A stretch of 64,000 nucleotides of DNA from Pseudothioclava arenosa (GTDB taxonomy: Bacteria > Pseudomonadota > Alphaproteobacteria > Rhodobacterales > Rhodobacteraceae), in the NCBI RefSeq assembly GCF_002358085.1, contig NZ_NTJD01000009.1:1-64000 (forward strand), given 5' to 3'. Below the pieces are notes generated by a model that was not told the DNA's origin, made no database searches, and saw only the letters and a list, made by a program, of their open reading frames with translations. A program made the translations under genes and the position numbers. How positions within the stretch are numbered: position 1 is the first letter of the stretch; each line of letters begins with the position of its first letter. This document shows positions 15,354 to 24,202 of this stretch, piece after piece.

Positions 15354-16132
15354 CGCGGCGTCAGGAACGAGCGGTCCGAGGGACCGAGGATGAAATCGAG
15401 CACCTCGCGCGCCAGATCGCTGTCGGGGCCGTCCTCGGACAGCTTGCGCGCCTGTTCGCGGAAATTGCCCTCGGAGAGCGCCATGTACAGCTCGCGCAGC
15501 GCGCTGATATCGGCGCGCGGCGTGCCGCGACGCTTGAGCCCGACAAGGTTCAGCCCTTCAAGCCCCGCGCGCGGCCCCGCAACCAGCGCATGCGGGATCA
15601 CATCGGCCGTCACCATCGAGAGCGCGCCGATGATCGCGCCGCGCCCGATGCGCACCCATTGGTGCACCCCCGAGAGCCCGCCGACGATCACGTCGTCCTC
15701 CAGAACGCAATGCCCCGCGACCGCGACCGAGTTCACCAGGATCACCCGGTCCCCGATCTGCGCGTCATGGGCGACGTGGCAATTGGCCATGAACAGCCCG
15801 TCATCGCCGACCCGCGTGACGCCGCCACCGCCCTCGGTGCCGGCGTTCATCGTGACATATTCGCGGATCCGGTTGCGCTTGCCGATGATCAGCCGGGTCT
15901 TTTCGCCCTTGAACTTCAGGTCCTGCGGGATTTGGCCCAGCGAGGCGAAGGGAAACACCGTGGTCTCGTCGCCGATCTCGGTCTCGCCCGCGATCACGAC
16001 ATGGGATTTCAGCACCACGCCCGCGCCGAGCGTAACCTCGGGGCCGATGTGGCAAAACGGGCCGATCTCGCAGCCCGGGCCGATCTTGGCGCCGGGTTCG
16101 ATCACCGCCGAGGGGTGAATGCGCGTCTCCAT
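15350..16132 (-). CDS. lpxA: UDP-N-acetylglucosamine O-acyltransferase LpxA
   Basis: The 260-residue protein is a left-handed beta-helix of hexapeptide repeats from IHPSAVIEPGAKIGPGC onward, with the catalytic-His region NCHVAHDAQIGDRVIL near 114-130, FASLGQIPQDLKFKGE near 62-77 and the C-terminal helices. LpxA transfers a 3-hydroxyacyl chain from acyl carrier protein to UDP-GlcNAc, the first step of lipid A synthesis in the cytoplasm. It lies seven bases after fabZ, whose product class supplies and competes for the same hydroxyacyl-ACP pool. Length and motifs are normal. Confidence 0.95.
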   Translation of the reverse strand: METRIHPSAVIEPGAKIGPGCEIGPFCHIGPEVTLGAGVVLKSHVVIAGETEIGDETTVFPFASLGQIPQDLKFKGEKTRLIIGKRNRIREYVTMNAGTEGGGGVTRVGDDGLFMANCHVAHDAQIGDRVILVNSVAVAGHCVLEDDVIVGGLSGVHQWVRIGRGAIIGALSMVTADVIPHALVAGPRAGLEGLNLVGLKRRGTPRADISALRELYMALSEGNFREQARKLSEDGPDSDLAREVLDFILGPSDRSFLTPR

Positions 16133-16139
16133 TCCGTCC

Positions 16140-16610
16140 TCAGCCCTTGAGGTCCATCATCGCGGTGAACTCGGCCGAGGCCGCCATTTCACCATCGACC
16201 TTGGCGATACCCTCGAATTTCCAGATCTTGCCGCCGCCGCGCAGCGCTTTCACATGCAGTTCGAGGCAATCGCCCGGAACCACCATGCGGCGGAACTTGG
16301 CCTTGTCGATGCCCATGAAATAGGTCAGCAGCTCCTTGCCGATCACATCCATCGAAACGCCCACCAGAACGGCGGCGGTCTGCGCCAGCGCCTCGACGAT
16401 CAGCACACCCGGCATGATCGGCTTCGAGGGGAAATGGCCTTCGAAATGAGGTTCGTTGCAGGTGACCATCTTGATGCCGACGGCGGTCTCGTTCGGGACG
16501 ATGTCGCGCACCTTGTCGATCATCAGGAACGGGTAGCGATGCGGGATGATCTGTTTGATCAGGTCCAGATCGGCATTCGTATGGGGCGCGGGAACGGGTT
16601 TCTCGGACAT
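16140..16610 (-). CDS. fabZ: 3-hydroxyacyl-ACP dehydratase FabZ
   Basis: The 156-residue hot-dog-fold protein has [14 protein letters not shown] near 22-35 with the catalytic His, [20 protein letters not shown] near 59-78 with the catalytic Glu, and [13 protein letters not shown]. FabZ dehydrates 3-hydroxyacyl-ACP in fatty acid elongation. The ATG at 16610 was chosen because AGGAG lies eight bases upstream and it gives the normal family length; the longer open frame has an atypical N terminus. A 117-base gap separates it from the skp-like gene upstream. The lpxD gene often found at this place is absent. Confidence 0.94.
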   Translation of the reverse strand: MSEKPVPAPHTNADLDLIKQIIPHRYPFLMIDKVRDIVPNETAVGIKMVTCNEPHFEGHFPSKPIMPGVLIVEALAQTAAVLVGVSMDVIGKELLTYFMGIDKAKFRRMVVPGDCLELHVKALRGGGKIWKFEGIAKVDGEMAASAEFTAMMDLKG

Positions 16611-16727
16611 CTTGGCTCCTTGGCTGCGAGGGGCTGCGCGGGTCGGAAACGCACCGCTCTGCTCGAAACTTGCTAGCAATCGGGGGGGGCTATGGCAAGG
16701 CGCTCGGCGCCCTTTGCCGAGGCCCGG

Positions 16728-17396
16728 TTAGTTCTGGGGCGCCGGATCGGGGGTCGCCTCGGCGGGGCTGGTCGGTTCGGGCACAGGCATCGGGGCCTCC
16801 GTGGGCGCGCTCGTCTCCCGCGCGGCATCCTCCGAGACCACCCCGGCGCCGTCGCCCACCCTCTCGTCAACGAGGCGCACCAGCTCGGCGGTCACATCCA
16901 GATCGGCGAGCCCGCGAATGATGACCCGGCGGTCCAGCACAATCGCCGCCCCGCGCGCGACAAGCAATTCATCAAGGATCGGCAGTGTCGCCTGAATGAA
17001 GGCGCCGCGTTCCTGATCAAGCCGCGCCTGCAACGCCTGCGCCTTGGCCTTCTGCGCCGCGCGGATCTCGGTCGCGCGCTTGTCGAACGCCTCGGCCGCG
17101 GCCCGAAACGCCGCCAGTTCCATCGTCGCGCGTTGTTCGGTCAGCGCGCGCTCCTCGGCGACCAGCGCGTCGGCGATGCGGTTGTTTTCGGTGTTGAGCG
17201 CACGCGAGGCCTCGGCCACGTCGCGCACCACGCGCTTGCCCCAGGTCGAGCCCTCGTAAAGCCGGTCCCAGTCGAGCGTGAGGATCTGCTGCGTGGCCCG
17301 CGGCGCGGCTTGCTCCTGCGCCGCGACCCCGCCCGGCCCCGCCAGCAGGCCAAGGCCCACCGCCAGAACCAGTGCGAGACGCATCGGGCTTGCCAT
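16728..17396 (-). CDS. OmpH/Skp-family periplasmic chaperone
   Basis: The 222-residue protein has a signal peptide ending near VAAQEQ, an ILTLDWDRLYEGSTWGKRV strand, a long charged coiled-coil-rich helical stretch (about 60-130) and a distal strand with VLDRRVIIRGLADLDVTAELV, which is the OmpH/Skp pattern. Skp-like trimers hold unfolded outer-membrane proteins in the periplasm for delivery to BamA. A Pro/Thr/Glu-rich tail of about 30 residues follows the conserved domain. It starts two bases after the bamA stop, so the receptor and its chaperone are expressed together. Confidence 0.87.
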   Translation of the reverse strand: MASPMRLALVLAVGLGLLAGPGGVAAQEQAAPRATQQILTLDWDRLYEGSTWGKRVVRDVAEASRALNTENNRIADALVAEERALTEQRATMELAAFRAAAEAFDKRATEIRAAQKAKAQALQARLDQERGAFIQATLPILDELLVARGAAIVLDRRVIIRGLADLDVTAELVRLVDERVGDGAGVVSEDAARETSAPTEAPMPVPEPTSPAEATPDPAPQN

Positions 17397-17398
17397 GA

Positions 17399-19726
17399 TC
17401 AGAACCGGGTCGAAACCGTCAGGTCGAAGTTCTGCTCGCGGTCGTAGTCTTCTTTCTTGAGCGCCTTGGTGAAATCGAGGCGCAGCGGCCCGATCGGCGA
17501 GTTCCAGAGCACCGAGGCCCCCACCACCGCGCGCAGGTTCAGACCGTCGTCGATCCGCCCGCCATCGGTGTTCTCAAGACCCCAGAGCGAGCCGACATCG
17601 GCAAAGACCGCGCCAGCGAGGTTGTATTCCGAGGGCAGACCCAGCGGGAATTCCGCCTCGGCACGCGCCACCGCGTAATACAGACCGCCAAGCGCGTCCT
17701 CGTTGGCGACATCCATGTCGCGCGGACCGAAGCCGTTCGATTCAAAGCCGCGCATGATCCCCGAGCTGCGGAAGCGTTCAAGGATGCGGGTGTCATAATC
17801 ACCGAAGGAATGGATCGCGCCGCCTTCGAGGTCAAAACGCAGCGTAACCTCTTCCTGCATGATCTTGCGCTGCGCGCGCAGGAGCGCGGTGGTCTTGATA
17901 CCCTGATAATCGCCGCCGATTCCGTAGAAATCCTGGCCGAATTCGAAATACCAGCCAAAGCGCGGATCGAGCCCGGTGGTCCGGGTATCATAGGTGTAGG
18001 AGTAGCCGATCGAGGATTTCCAGAGCGAGCCATCCTCGATCATCGCCTCGTCTTTCAGAAGCTGCGAGGAATCGTCATCAACATCGGTCAGCGTGTCACG
18101 TTCAAGCGTGTAGCGCAGGCCAAGCCGGCCATTGTCCGAAATCGGGAATTCCAGCGAGGGCGTGATGCCCGCCGCCTTGGTGTTGTAATCCGCGTTCGAA
18201 TATTCCGAGGTACGGTACCAGGTCTTGAGGCCCGCACGCAGGTTGCGATCGAGGAACGAGGGCTCGACGAAGGTAAAGCCGTAGTTCTTGGTGTCCGTGC
18301 CCGACCCGAAGGACAGGCTGATATACTGCCCGCGGCCCAGGAAGTTCGATTCCTGGTAGTTGATGTTGAAGCCGATGCCCGATTCCACCCCGTAAGAGGC
18401 GCCGAAGGCGAGCGAGCCGGTGGGCTGCTCAGCGACGTTCACATCGACCACGACCTGATCGGAGGCCGAACCCGGACGCGTGTTCACATCAGCCGAAGAG
18501 AACAGGCCGAGCGCGCGGATACGCTCCGCCGAGGCGCGGATTTCACGCGGGTTGAAGGGGTCCCCTTCGACCGCGCGGAACTGACGACGGATCACCTTGT
18601 CCAGCGTGGTGTTGTTGCCCTCGATGTCGATGCGCTCGACAAAGACGCGCGGGCCCTTGGTGATAGCGAACTCGATATCGAGCGTCTGATCGCGGTCGTT
18701 ACGGGTGACGCGCGGCTCGACGCGGATGAAATCGGCGCCCTTGCGCAGCGCGAGCTCTTCCATCCGGGTCACGGCATAATCCACGGCCACCGGCGAATAG
18801 GTCGCCCCGGTGCGAATCTTGGCGAGCTTGTCGAATTCGGCCGCATCCAGCTCGGGCACGGTCGAAATCGTGGTGATGTTGCCAAAGCGGAACTGCTGGC
18901 CTTCGCGGATGTTAAAGGTCATGAACACGCCGTCGCGCGCATTGGCCAGTTCCGAGGAAACCCCGGTGACCTGCGCATCGACATAGCCGCGCGAGCGGTA
19001 GAACTCGGTCAGCATCTGACGGTCCAGCTCGACGCGCTCGGCGATATAGGTGTCGGACTGGATGAAGGCGCGCAGCAGGCCCGCCTGTTTCGTCGACAAC
19101 TCGCGGCGCAGACGGCGGTCCGAATAGGCGCGGTTGCCGGTGAACGAGACGCGCTCGACTTCGGTGACCTTGCCTTCCTTGATCTCAAAGGCCACGTCAA
19201 CGCGGTTGCCGTCGCGGCGGATGATCTTGGGATCGACACGCGCCGCCATGCGCCCGCCCTGGGCATAGGCCTCGACGATGCGCGCGGCATCAGCCTCGAC
19301 GGTCGCGGGGGAATAGACGCGGCGCGACTGGGTCTGAACGATCCCGGCCAGGAAATCGTCCTTGAGCTTCTTGTTGCCTTCGAAATTGACGATCGAGACC
19401 GTGGGATATTCCTGCACGCGGATCACCAGCGTCGAGCCCTGGGGCACCAGCTCGACCGACTCGAACAGGCCCGAGGCCTGAAGCCGCTGGTAAGCGTCGT
19501 TGAGCCCGCCCGCCGAGAGCGCCTCATTCCGACCGATTCCCGCGTATTTGATGATCGTTGCGGGTTCGATACGCTCGTTCCCTTCGATCTTGAGCTGGCT
19601 GAACTGGTAGTTCTGCGCCATCGCCATATCCGGCGAAGTCATTGCAACTGCAAGGAAAACCAATGCGCTCGTCGCAAGAGCACGCGCTTTGCCCGAGCGC
19701 TTTGCCCGAAGCCCCCAATCCGTCAT
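17399..19726 (-). CDS. bamA: Outer membrane protein assembly factor BamA
   Basis: The 775-residue protein has a signal peptide (to about MAMAQ, residue 37), five POTRA repeats (FSQLKIEGNERIEPATI, VSIVNFEGNKKL, VERVSFTGNRAYSDR, FRFGNITTIS and VERIDIEGNNTT mark their starts) and a C-terminal beta-barrel with the IMRGF-type motif of the Omp85 family and a terminal Phe. BamA folds and inserts beta-barrel proteins into the outer membrane. The start at 19726 gives a normal signal peptide. It is followed by the skp-like gene and preceded by an unannotated 56-residue membrane protein and rseP. Confidence 0.96.
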   Translation of the reverse strand: MTDWGLRAKRSGKARALATSALVFLAVAMTSPDMAMAQNYQFSQLKIEGNERIEPATIIKYAGIGRNEALSAGGLNDAYQRLQASGLFESVELVPQGSTLVIRVQEYPTVSIVNFEGNKKLKDDFLAGIVQTQSRRVYSPATVEADAARIVEAYAQGGRMAARVDPKIIRRDGNRVDVAFEIKEGKVTEVERVSFTGNRAYSDRRLRRELSTKQAGLLRAFIQSDTYIAERVELDRQMLTEFYRSRGYVDAQVTGVSSELANARDGVFMTFNIREGQQFRFGNITTISTVPELDAAEFDKLAKIRTGATYSPVAVDYAVTRMEELALRKGADFIRVEPRVTRNDRDQTLDIEFAITKGPRVFVERIDIEGNNTTLDKVIRRQFRAVEGDPFNPREIRASAERIRALGLFSSADVNTRPGSASDQVVVDVNVAEQPTGSLAFGASYGVESGIGFNINYQESNFLGRGQYISLSFGSGTDTKNYGFTFVEPSFLDRNLRAGLKTWYRTSEYSNADYNTKAAGITPSLEFPISDNGRLGLRYTLERDTLTDVDDDSSQLLKDEAMIEDGSLWKSSIGYSYTYDTRTTGLDPRFGWYFEFGQDFYGIGGDYQGIKTTALLRAQRKIMQEEVTLRFDLEGGAIHSFGDYDTRILERFRSSGIMRGFESNGFGPRDMDVANEDALGGLYYAVARAEAEFPLGLPSEYNLAGAVFADVGSLWGLENTDGGRIDDGLNLRAVVGASVLWNSPIGPLRLDFTKALKKEDYDREQNFDLTVSTRF

Positions 19727-19802
19727 CGCCCTCTCCCCAGATGGCCTTAATCAAATGTCCCTGATTGAGTATCGGGAAAGGCCAGTCTTGTCAAAACGCG
19801 AA

Positions 19803-19822
19803 CGCGCCCCGAGGGGGGCGCG
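19803..19822 (-). terminator. Stem-loop between the 56-aa membrane protein gene and bamA
   Basis: An 8-bp GC stem (CGCGCCCC/GGGGCGCG) with a four-base loop lies 30 bases downstream of the small gene's stop. In the minus direction it is followed by TTCGCGTTTTG, a weak U-rich tract. It could terminate the rseP-side transcript so that bamA uses its own promoter in the remaining ~75 bases. Confidence 0.45.
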
Positions 19823-19852
19823 CGTGGCAAAAACGTACCGATCGTTGCGAAG

Positions 19853-20023
19853 TCAGAGGCGGTCGATCAGGTGCGGGTCCATGCCGAACATCTCGATCAG
19901 GTGCAAACCCAGCATGCCCGCGCCGACCAGCGCGACCACCGTTGCGACCGGCACCACAATACGGTCAAGCGAGACCTCGAAGACCACCGACAGGCCACGA
20001 TAGCTTTCCGAAACAACATGCAT
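19853..20023 (-). CDS. Small membrane protein (56 residues) between rseP and bamA
   Basis: An open frame of 57 codons starts ATG-CAT-GTT and ends TGA at 19853. An AGGAGG ribosome binding site sits about seven bases upstream. The protein begins MHVVSESYRGLSVVFEVSLD, then has one hydrophobic segment (RIVVPVATVVALVGAGMLGL, about 21-40) and ends in a short MDPHLIDRL tail. I recognise no family. Its position between the regulated-proteolysis gene rseP and bamA suggests an envelope role, but that is inference. The perfect start signal and clean membrane segment make it likely to be a real gene. Confidence 0.72.
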   Translation of the reverse strand: MHVVSESYRGLSVVFEVSLDRIVVPVATVVALVGAGMLGLHLIEMFGMDPHLIDRL

Positions 20024-20098
20024 GACAAACCCTCCTGCTCACCGTGCAGGCTAGTCGCGCAATATGGCTGAAATGGGGCAGGTTTTTGGCAAAACCGG

Positions 20099-21433
20099 TC
20101 AGCAGAACAGGTCGTTCCAGAGCCCGAACAGCATCAGCGTCAGCACCAGGCTCAACCCCATCGCCATCAGCGCGTTCAGCACCTTGTCCGAGGGCGGCTT
20201 GCCGGTGATCCCCTCCCAGAGGTGGAACATCAGATGGCCGCCATCGAGCACCGGGATCGGCAGCAGATTGAGGAAGCCGACCGCCGTCGAAAGCACCGCG
20301 ATGAACCAGATGAAATCGGGCATGCCCCCCTTGGCCGCCGCCGCCGAGCTTTCCGCGATGCGCAGCGCGCCCGACAGGTTGCAGCTCGAAATCTGTTTCA
20401 GGATCATGGCCTTGAGCCCCGAGATCGACTGCGCGACGATGCCCCAGGTCTGGCGCACGCCGCCAATCAGCGCGTCGGAAATCGCCGTCGGGCGGGTCTC
20501 GGGCTCGAACACGAAGCCGCCATTGGCCCCGATCAGCCAGCGCGTCTCAAAAACGCCATCACCCACCGGCAGATCGGTGCGCCGCGCGGACAGCGTGACG
20601 GGGCGCGTCTCGCCGCTTGACGGGCTCCAGATTTCCAGCGCGAGCGGCTTTCCTTCGGCCGCGCGCACCGCCGCCTGCAGATCGGCAAAGCGCCAGATCG
20701 GCGCGCCGTCGATCGAGACGATCACGTCATCGGGCAGGATACCCGCGTCATAGGCCGCTGAACTCGGCGCAACCCCCACCAGAACCGGCGGGAAGAGCTG
20801 CGGCCCGGTGATCTCCTGCGACACTCCGTCACGCTCGATGCGCCAGGTCAGGGTCGGCTGCGAGGGCAGCTTTTCGACCAGCGTGTTGATCGTGTCGTAA
20901 TCGGGGGTCTCCTGCCCCTCGATCGCGATGATCTGGTCGCCCGGACGCAGATCGCCCGTGCCTTCGGGCAGCTCGATCAGCGTGGCGATGGCGGGTTTCT
21001 CGGTCGGCGTGCCCGACCACATCATCAGACCCGCGATCACCAGGATCGAGAGGATGAAATTGAACACAGGCCCCGCCGCAACCGTCGCCGCGCGCGCCCA
21101 GAGCGGCGCGCCATGCATGGTGTGGCGGCGTTCCTCGGGTGAAAGCACCGCCATCGCGCCCTCGTCCACCCCCGCCGAGGCCGCATTCGCATCGCCCAGG
21201 AATTTCACGTAACCGCCCAGCGGAATCGCCGCGATCTGCCAGCGCGTGCCCTGCTTGTCGACGCGGCTGATCAGCTTGGGGCCGAAGCCGAGGCTGAACA
21301 CCTCGGCCTTGATCCCGGAAATCCGCCCGATGATGTAATGGCCATATTCATGCACCGTCACGATCACCGAAAGCGCGATCACGAAGCTGACGATCGTGTA
21401 AAGCAGGTCTGCGAAGCCGCCGAGAAATTCCAA
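20099..21433 (-). CDS. rseP: Site-2 intramembrane metalloprotease RseP/MmpA
   Basis: The 444-residue protein has the zinc motif HEYGH at about 28-32 in the first membrane helix, a central PDZ pair (GDLRPGDQIIAIEGQETPDY and SSAAYDAGILPDDVIVSIDG near 135 and 225) and the second metal-site motif NLLPIPVLDGGHL near 395-407. RseP-type proteases cut anti-sigma factors or other single-pass proteins within the membrane. It follows dxr by ten bases, as in most alphaproteobacteria. The substrate here is unknown. Confidence 0.94.
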   Translation of the reverse strand: MEFLGGFADLLYTIVSFVIALSVIVTVHEYGHYIIGRISGIKAEVFSLGFGPKLISRVDKQGTRWQIAAIPLGGYVKFLGDANAASAGVDEGAMAVLSPEERRHTMHGAPLWARAATVAAGPVFNFILSILVIAGLMMWSGTPTEKPAIATLIELPEGTGDLRPGDQIIAIEGQETPDYDTINTLVEKLPSQPTLTWRIERDGVSQEITGPQLFPPVLVGVAPSSAAYDAGILPDDVIVSIDGAPIWRFADLQAAVRAAEGKPLALEIWSPSSGETRPVTLSARRTDLPVGDGVFETRWLIGANGGFVFEPETRPTAISDALIGGVRQTWGIVAQSISGLKAMILKQISSCNLSGALRIAESSAAAAKGGMPDFIWFIAVLSTAVGFLNLLPIPVLDGGHLMFHLWEGITGKPPSDKVLNALMAMGLSLVLTLMLFGLWNDLFC

Positions 21434-21443
21434 GGGCGCGTCC

Positions 21444-22613
21444 TCAGTTATGGGTCATTTCAAAAGCCAGACGCCGGGCCTCGGCATCCGCGGAGAGAAC
21501 GTTATCAAGGCTTAATGCGACATTTCCAAGACCGTGGCGTCCTGACATTTCCGCGAGCACCCGCTCGACCAAGGCCGCCATGTCGAGAAAACCGATGCGC
21601 CCGGCGATGAACTGATCGAGCGCGGCCTCTTTCGCGGCGTTGAACACCGCCCCGGCCAGCCCGCCGATCGCCATCACCTCGCGCGCGAGCCGCAGCGCGG
21701 GGAAACGCGCCAGATCGGGGGCGCGAAACTCAAGGCTGCCGATCTGCGCAAGATCGAGCCGCGCCACCGGCAGATCGCGCCGCTCGGGCCAGTTCAGCGC
21801 ATAGCCGATCGCGTGGCGCATGTCGGGCGCGCCCAGATGCGCCATCAGCGCCCCGTCGTTGAACCCCACCAGCGCGTGCACGATGGATTGCGGATGCACC
21901 AGCACCTCGATCCGCTCGGGTGCGATGCCGAAAAATTCGCGCGTCTCGATCACTTCGAGCGCCTTGTTGAACATCGAGGCGCTGTCGATGGTGATGCGCT
22001 GGCCCATCGCCCAGTTCGGGTGGCTGGAGGCCTCGGCCACGGTCGCCTGCGCGAGCCGCTCCAGCGGCCAGTCGCGAAACGCGCCGCCCGAGGCGGTGAT
22101 GATGATGCGCTCGACCGCGTCCATGTCCTCGCCGACAAGCGCCTGAAACACCGCCGAATGTTCGCTGTCGACGGGCAGGATCGTGGCGCCGTGGCGCTGT
22201 GCCTCGGCCAGAAGCAAGGGCCCCGCGGTGACCAGGCTCTCCTTGTTCGCCAGCGCCAGCCGGGTGCCGTGGCGCAGCGCGCGAAACCCGGGCGCCAGCC
22301 CCGCCGCGCCCACGATCGCCGACATGATCCAGTCTGCCGGGCGGTCTGCCGCCTCAAGCAGCGCCTCAGGCCCCGCCGCCGCCTCAACGCCCGAGCCATG
22401 CAAGGCCGCGCGCAGGGCGGGCAGTTGTTCGGGGTAAGCCGTGACGGCCAGCTCGGCGCGCAGCGCGCGCGCCTGCGAGGCCAAAAGGTCCACATTGCGC
22501 CCGCCGCTCAGCGCGACGATCTGGAACGCCTCGGCCCCGCCCTCACGGGTCAGGAGATCAAGCGTGTTGACGCCGATCGAGCCGGTCGATCCAAAGACGG
22601 AAATGCGGCGCAT
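21444..22613 (-). CDS. dxr: 1-deoxy-D-xylulose 5-phosphate reductoisomerase
   Basis: The 389-residue protein has the NADPH motif FGSTGSIGVNTLDL at 7-20, LANKESLVTAG near 120-130, PVDSEHSAVFQAL near 146-158 (metal and substrate site) and the MGQRITIDSASMFNKALEVIE signature near 200. Dxr rearranges and reduces DXP to MEP in the non-mevalonate isoprenoid pathway, which feeds undecaprenyl phosphate made by the nearby uppS. It begins three bases after the cdsA stop. Confidence 0.96.
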   Translation of the reverse strand: MRRISVFGSTGSIGVNTLDLLTREGGAEAFQIVALSGGRNVDLLASQARALRAELAVTAYPEQLPALRAALHGSGVEAAAGPEALLEAADRPADWIMSAIVGAAGLAPGFRALRHGTRLALANKESLVTAGPLLLAEAQRHGATILPVDSEHSAVFQALVGEDMDAVERIIITASGGAFRDWPLERLAQATVAEASSHPNWAMGQRITIDSASMFNKALEVIETREFFGIAPERIEVLVHPQSIVHALVGFNDGALMAHLGAPDMRHAIGYALNWPERRDLPVARLDLAQIGSLEFRAPDLARFPALRLAREVMAIGGLAGAVFNAAKEAALDQFIAGRIGFLDMAALVERVLAEMSGRHGLGNVALSLDNVLSADAEARRLAFEMTHN

Positions 22614-22616
22614 CGC

Positions 22617-23420
22617 TCAGCCTCCGGCAAAGGGCAAAGGCGCGATCTGCGCGATCAGCAGCACCACCAGCACCGCACCGATCAGCGCGTCAAAACGATC
22701 GAGCACCCCTCCGTGCCCCGGGATCAGGTTCGAGCTGTCCTTGATGCCGACATGGCGCTTGATCGCGCTTTCGACAATGTCGCCCATCTGCCCGGCAAAG
22801 GCCACGAAGGGCGACAGCGCCACCAGCGCCCAGCCGCCATCCGCGCCCGCAAAGGCAAAGCCCACCAGAGCCGCGCCGACCCAGCCCGCGATCGTGCCCG
22901 ACCAGGTCTTTTTCGGGCTGACGCGCGGCCAGAATTTCGGCCCGCCCAGCACCCGGCCCGCGAAATAGCCCGCGACATCCGACATCACCACCACGGCAAC
23001 GATCCAGGCGATCACTTCGACGCCCAAGCCGTCGCGCAGCGCGACCAGCCCATACCCCGCGAGCATCACCGCCAGGCCATAGAACAGCACCAGCGCCCGA
23101 TCCCGCCGCTGCGTCAGCGCCAGCGCCACCGGCGGCACCACCAGCGCGCCAAGCGCGAAGGGCGAATGCAGCGCCAGAACCGCCGCCAGCGCCAAAGCCG
23201 CCAACAGCCCCAGAAGCTGCGCGCGCAGCCCCTGCCCCGGATCGGTCATCCGCGCCAGTTCCCAGATCATCAGCCCGGTCACCACCACCGCCAGCGCCGC
23301 GAACACCATGCCGCCCGCCCAGATCGCACCGATCCCGACCACCAGCATCGCAATCCCCGACAGCGTCCGCGCTCGCAGGTCTCCCCATCGGCCCGAGGCC
23401 GCCGCACCGTTCTGGCTCAT
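22617..23420 (-). CDS. cdsA: Phosphatidate cytidylyltransferase CdsA
   Basis: A polytopic 267-residue membrane protein with about seven helices and the CDP-diglyceride synthase signature spanning the C-terminal part: KKTWSGTIAGWVGAAL, then DIVESAIKRHVGIKDSSN and PGHGGVLDRFDAL. CdsA makes CDP-diacylglycerol from phosphatidic acid and CTP for phospholipid synthesis. The ATG at 23420 overlaps the uppS stop as TGATG; a GTG one codon upstream is possible. Confidence 0.94.
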   Translation of the reverse strand: MSQNGAAASGRWGDLRARTLSGIAMLVVGIGAIWAGGMVFAALAVVVTGLMIWELARMTDPGQGLRAQLLGLLAALALAAVLALHSPFALGALVVPPVALALTQRRDRALVLFYGLAVMLAGYGLVALRDGLGVEVIAWIVAVVVMSDVAGYFAGRVLGGPKFWPRVSPKKTWSGTIAGWVGAALVGFAFAGADGGWALVALSPFVAFAGQMGDIVESAIKRHVGIKDSSNLIPGHGGVLDRFDALIGAVLVVLLIAQIAPLPFAGG

Positions 23421-24181
23421 CACTTGGTTCCTCCAAAACGGCGCTCGCGCCCGCCGAAACGGCGCAGGATCTCCACCAGCTCGCCCGGCGAAAAATCGGG
23501 CCAGAGCGTCGGGGTGAATTCATATTCCGAATAGGCGGCCTGCCAGGGCAGGAAATTCGAGGTGCGGGTCTCTCCGCTGGTGCGGATCACCAGATCGGGG
23601 TCGGGCAGCCCGGCGGTATCGAGCCGCGCCGCGAAGGACAGCTCATCAAGCGCCTCTTCGGGCACGAGCCCCGCCGCGTAATCGCGCGCCAGCTGCGCCG
23701 CCGCCCGCGCGATCTCATCGCGCCCGCCGTAATTGATCGCGATCGTCAGCACGAGACGCGAGTTGCCCGCGGTGCGCTCCTCGATCCCGGCCATCAGCCG
23801 CTTGAGCTTGGCATCGAGCCGCCCGCGATGACCGATAAAACGCAGCCGCACGCCCTGCGCCGAGAGCGCATCGGCCTCGCGCTCGATATAGCGCGCGAAA
23901 AGCCCCATCAGCCCCAGAACCTCTTCGGTGGAGCGTTTCCAGTTCTCGGTCGAAAAGGCGTAGACGGTCAGGTAGCGGATGCCGAACTCGGGGGCGACCC
24001 GGACGATCTCCTTGATCCGCTCGGCGCCACGGCGATGGCCGGCCAGCCGCGGCCAGCCGCGATTGGTGGCCCAGCGGCCATTGCCATCCATGATAATCGC
24101 GACATGGCGGACGCCATAATCGGCCTCGGCGCCCTCGGGACGATCACCGGGTGTGTCTGGGTCGCTCAGAGCCATCGGCAT
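23420..24181 (-). CDS. uppS: Isoprenyl transferase (undecaprenyl diphosphate synthase) UppS
   Basis: The 253-residue protein carries the cis-prenyltransferase signatures VAIIMDGNGRWATNRG near 27-42 with the catalytic Asp, GHRRGAERI, YAFSTENWKRS near 74-84, and RTSGETRTSNFLPWQAAYSEY near 200-220. UppS builds the C55 carrier lipid for peptidoglycan and surface polysaccharides, and so would also supply the lipid used by the operon at 363-7059. Two ATG codons two residues apart could start it. It follows frr by 21 bases and overlaps cdsA. Confidence 0.95.
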   Translation of the reverse strand: MPMALSDPDTPGDRPEGAEADYGVRHVAIIMDGNGRWATNRGWPRLAGHRRGAERIKEIVRVAPEFGIRYLTVYAFSTENWKRSTEEVLGLMGLFARYIEREADALSAQGVRLRFIGHRGRLDAKLKRLMAGIEERTAGNSRLVLTIAINYGGRDEIARAAAQLARDYAAGLVPEEALDELSFAARLDTAGLPDPDLVIRTSGETRTSNFLPWQAAYSEYEFTPTLWPDFSPGELVEILRRFGGRERRFGGTK

Positions 24182-24202
24182 CCCCCCGCCGGACCGCGCG
24201 GG

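Noticed and set aside
17810-19750. A 646-codon plus-strand frame opposite bamA
   Set aside because: It is a shadow of bamA with no domain and no ribosome binding site.
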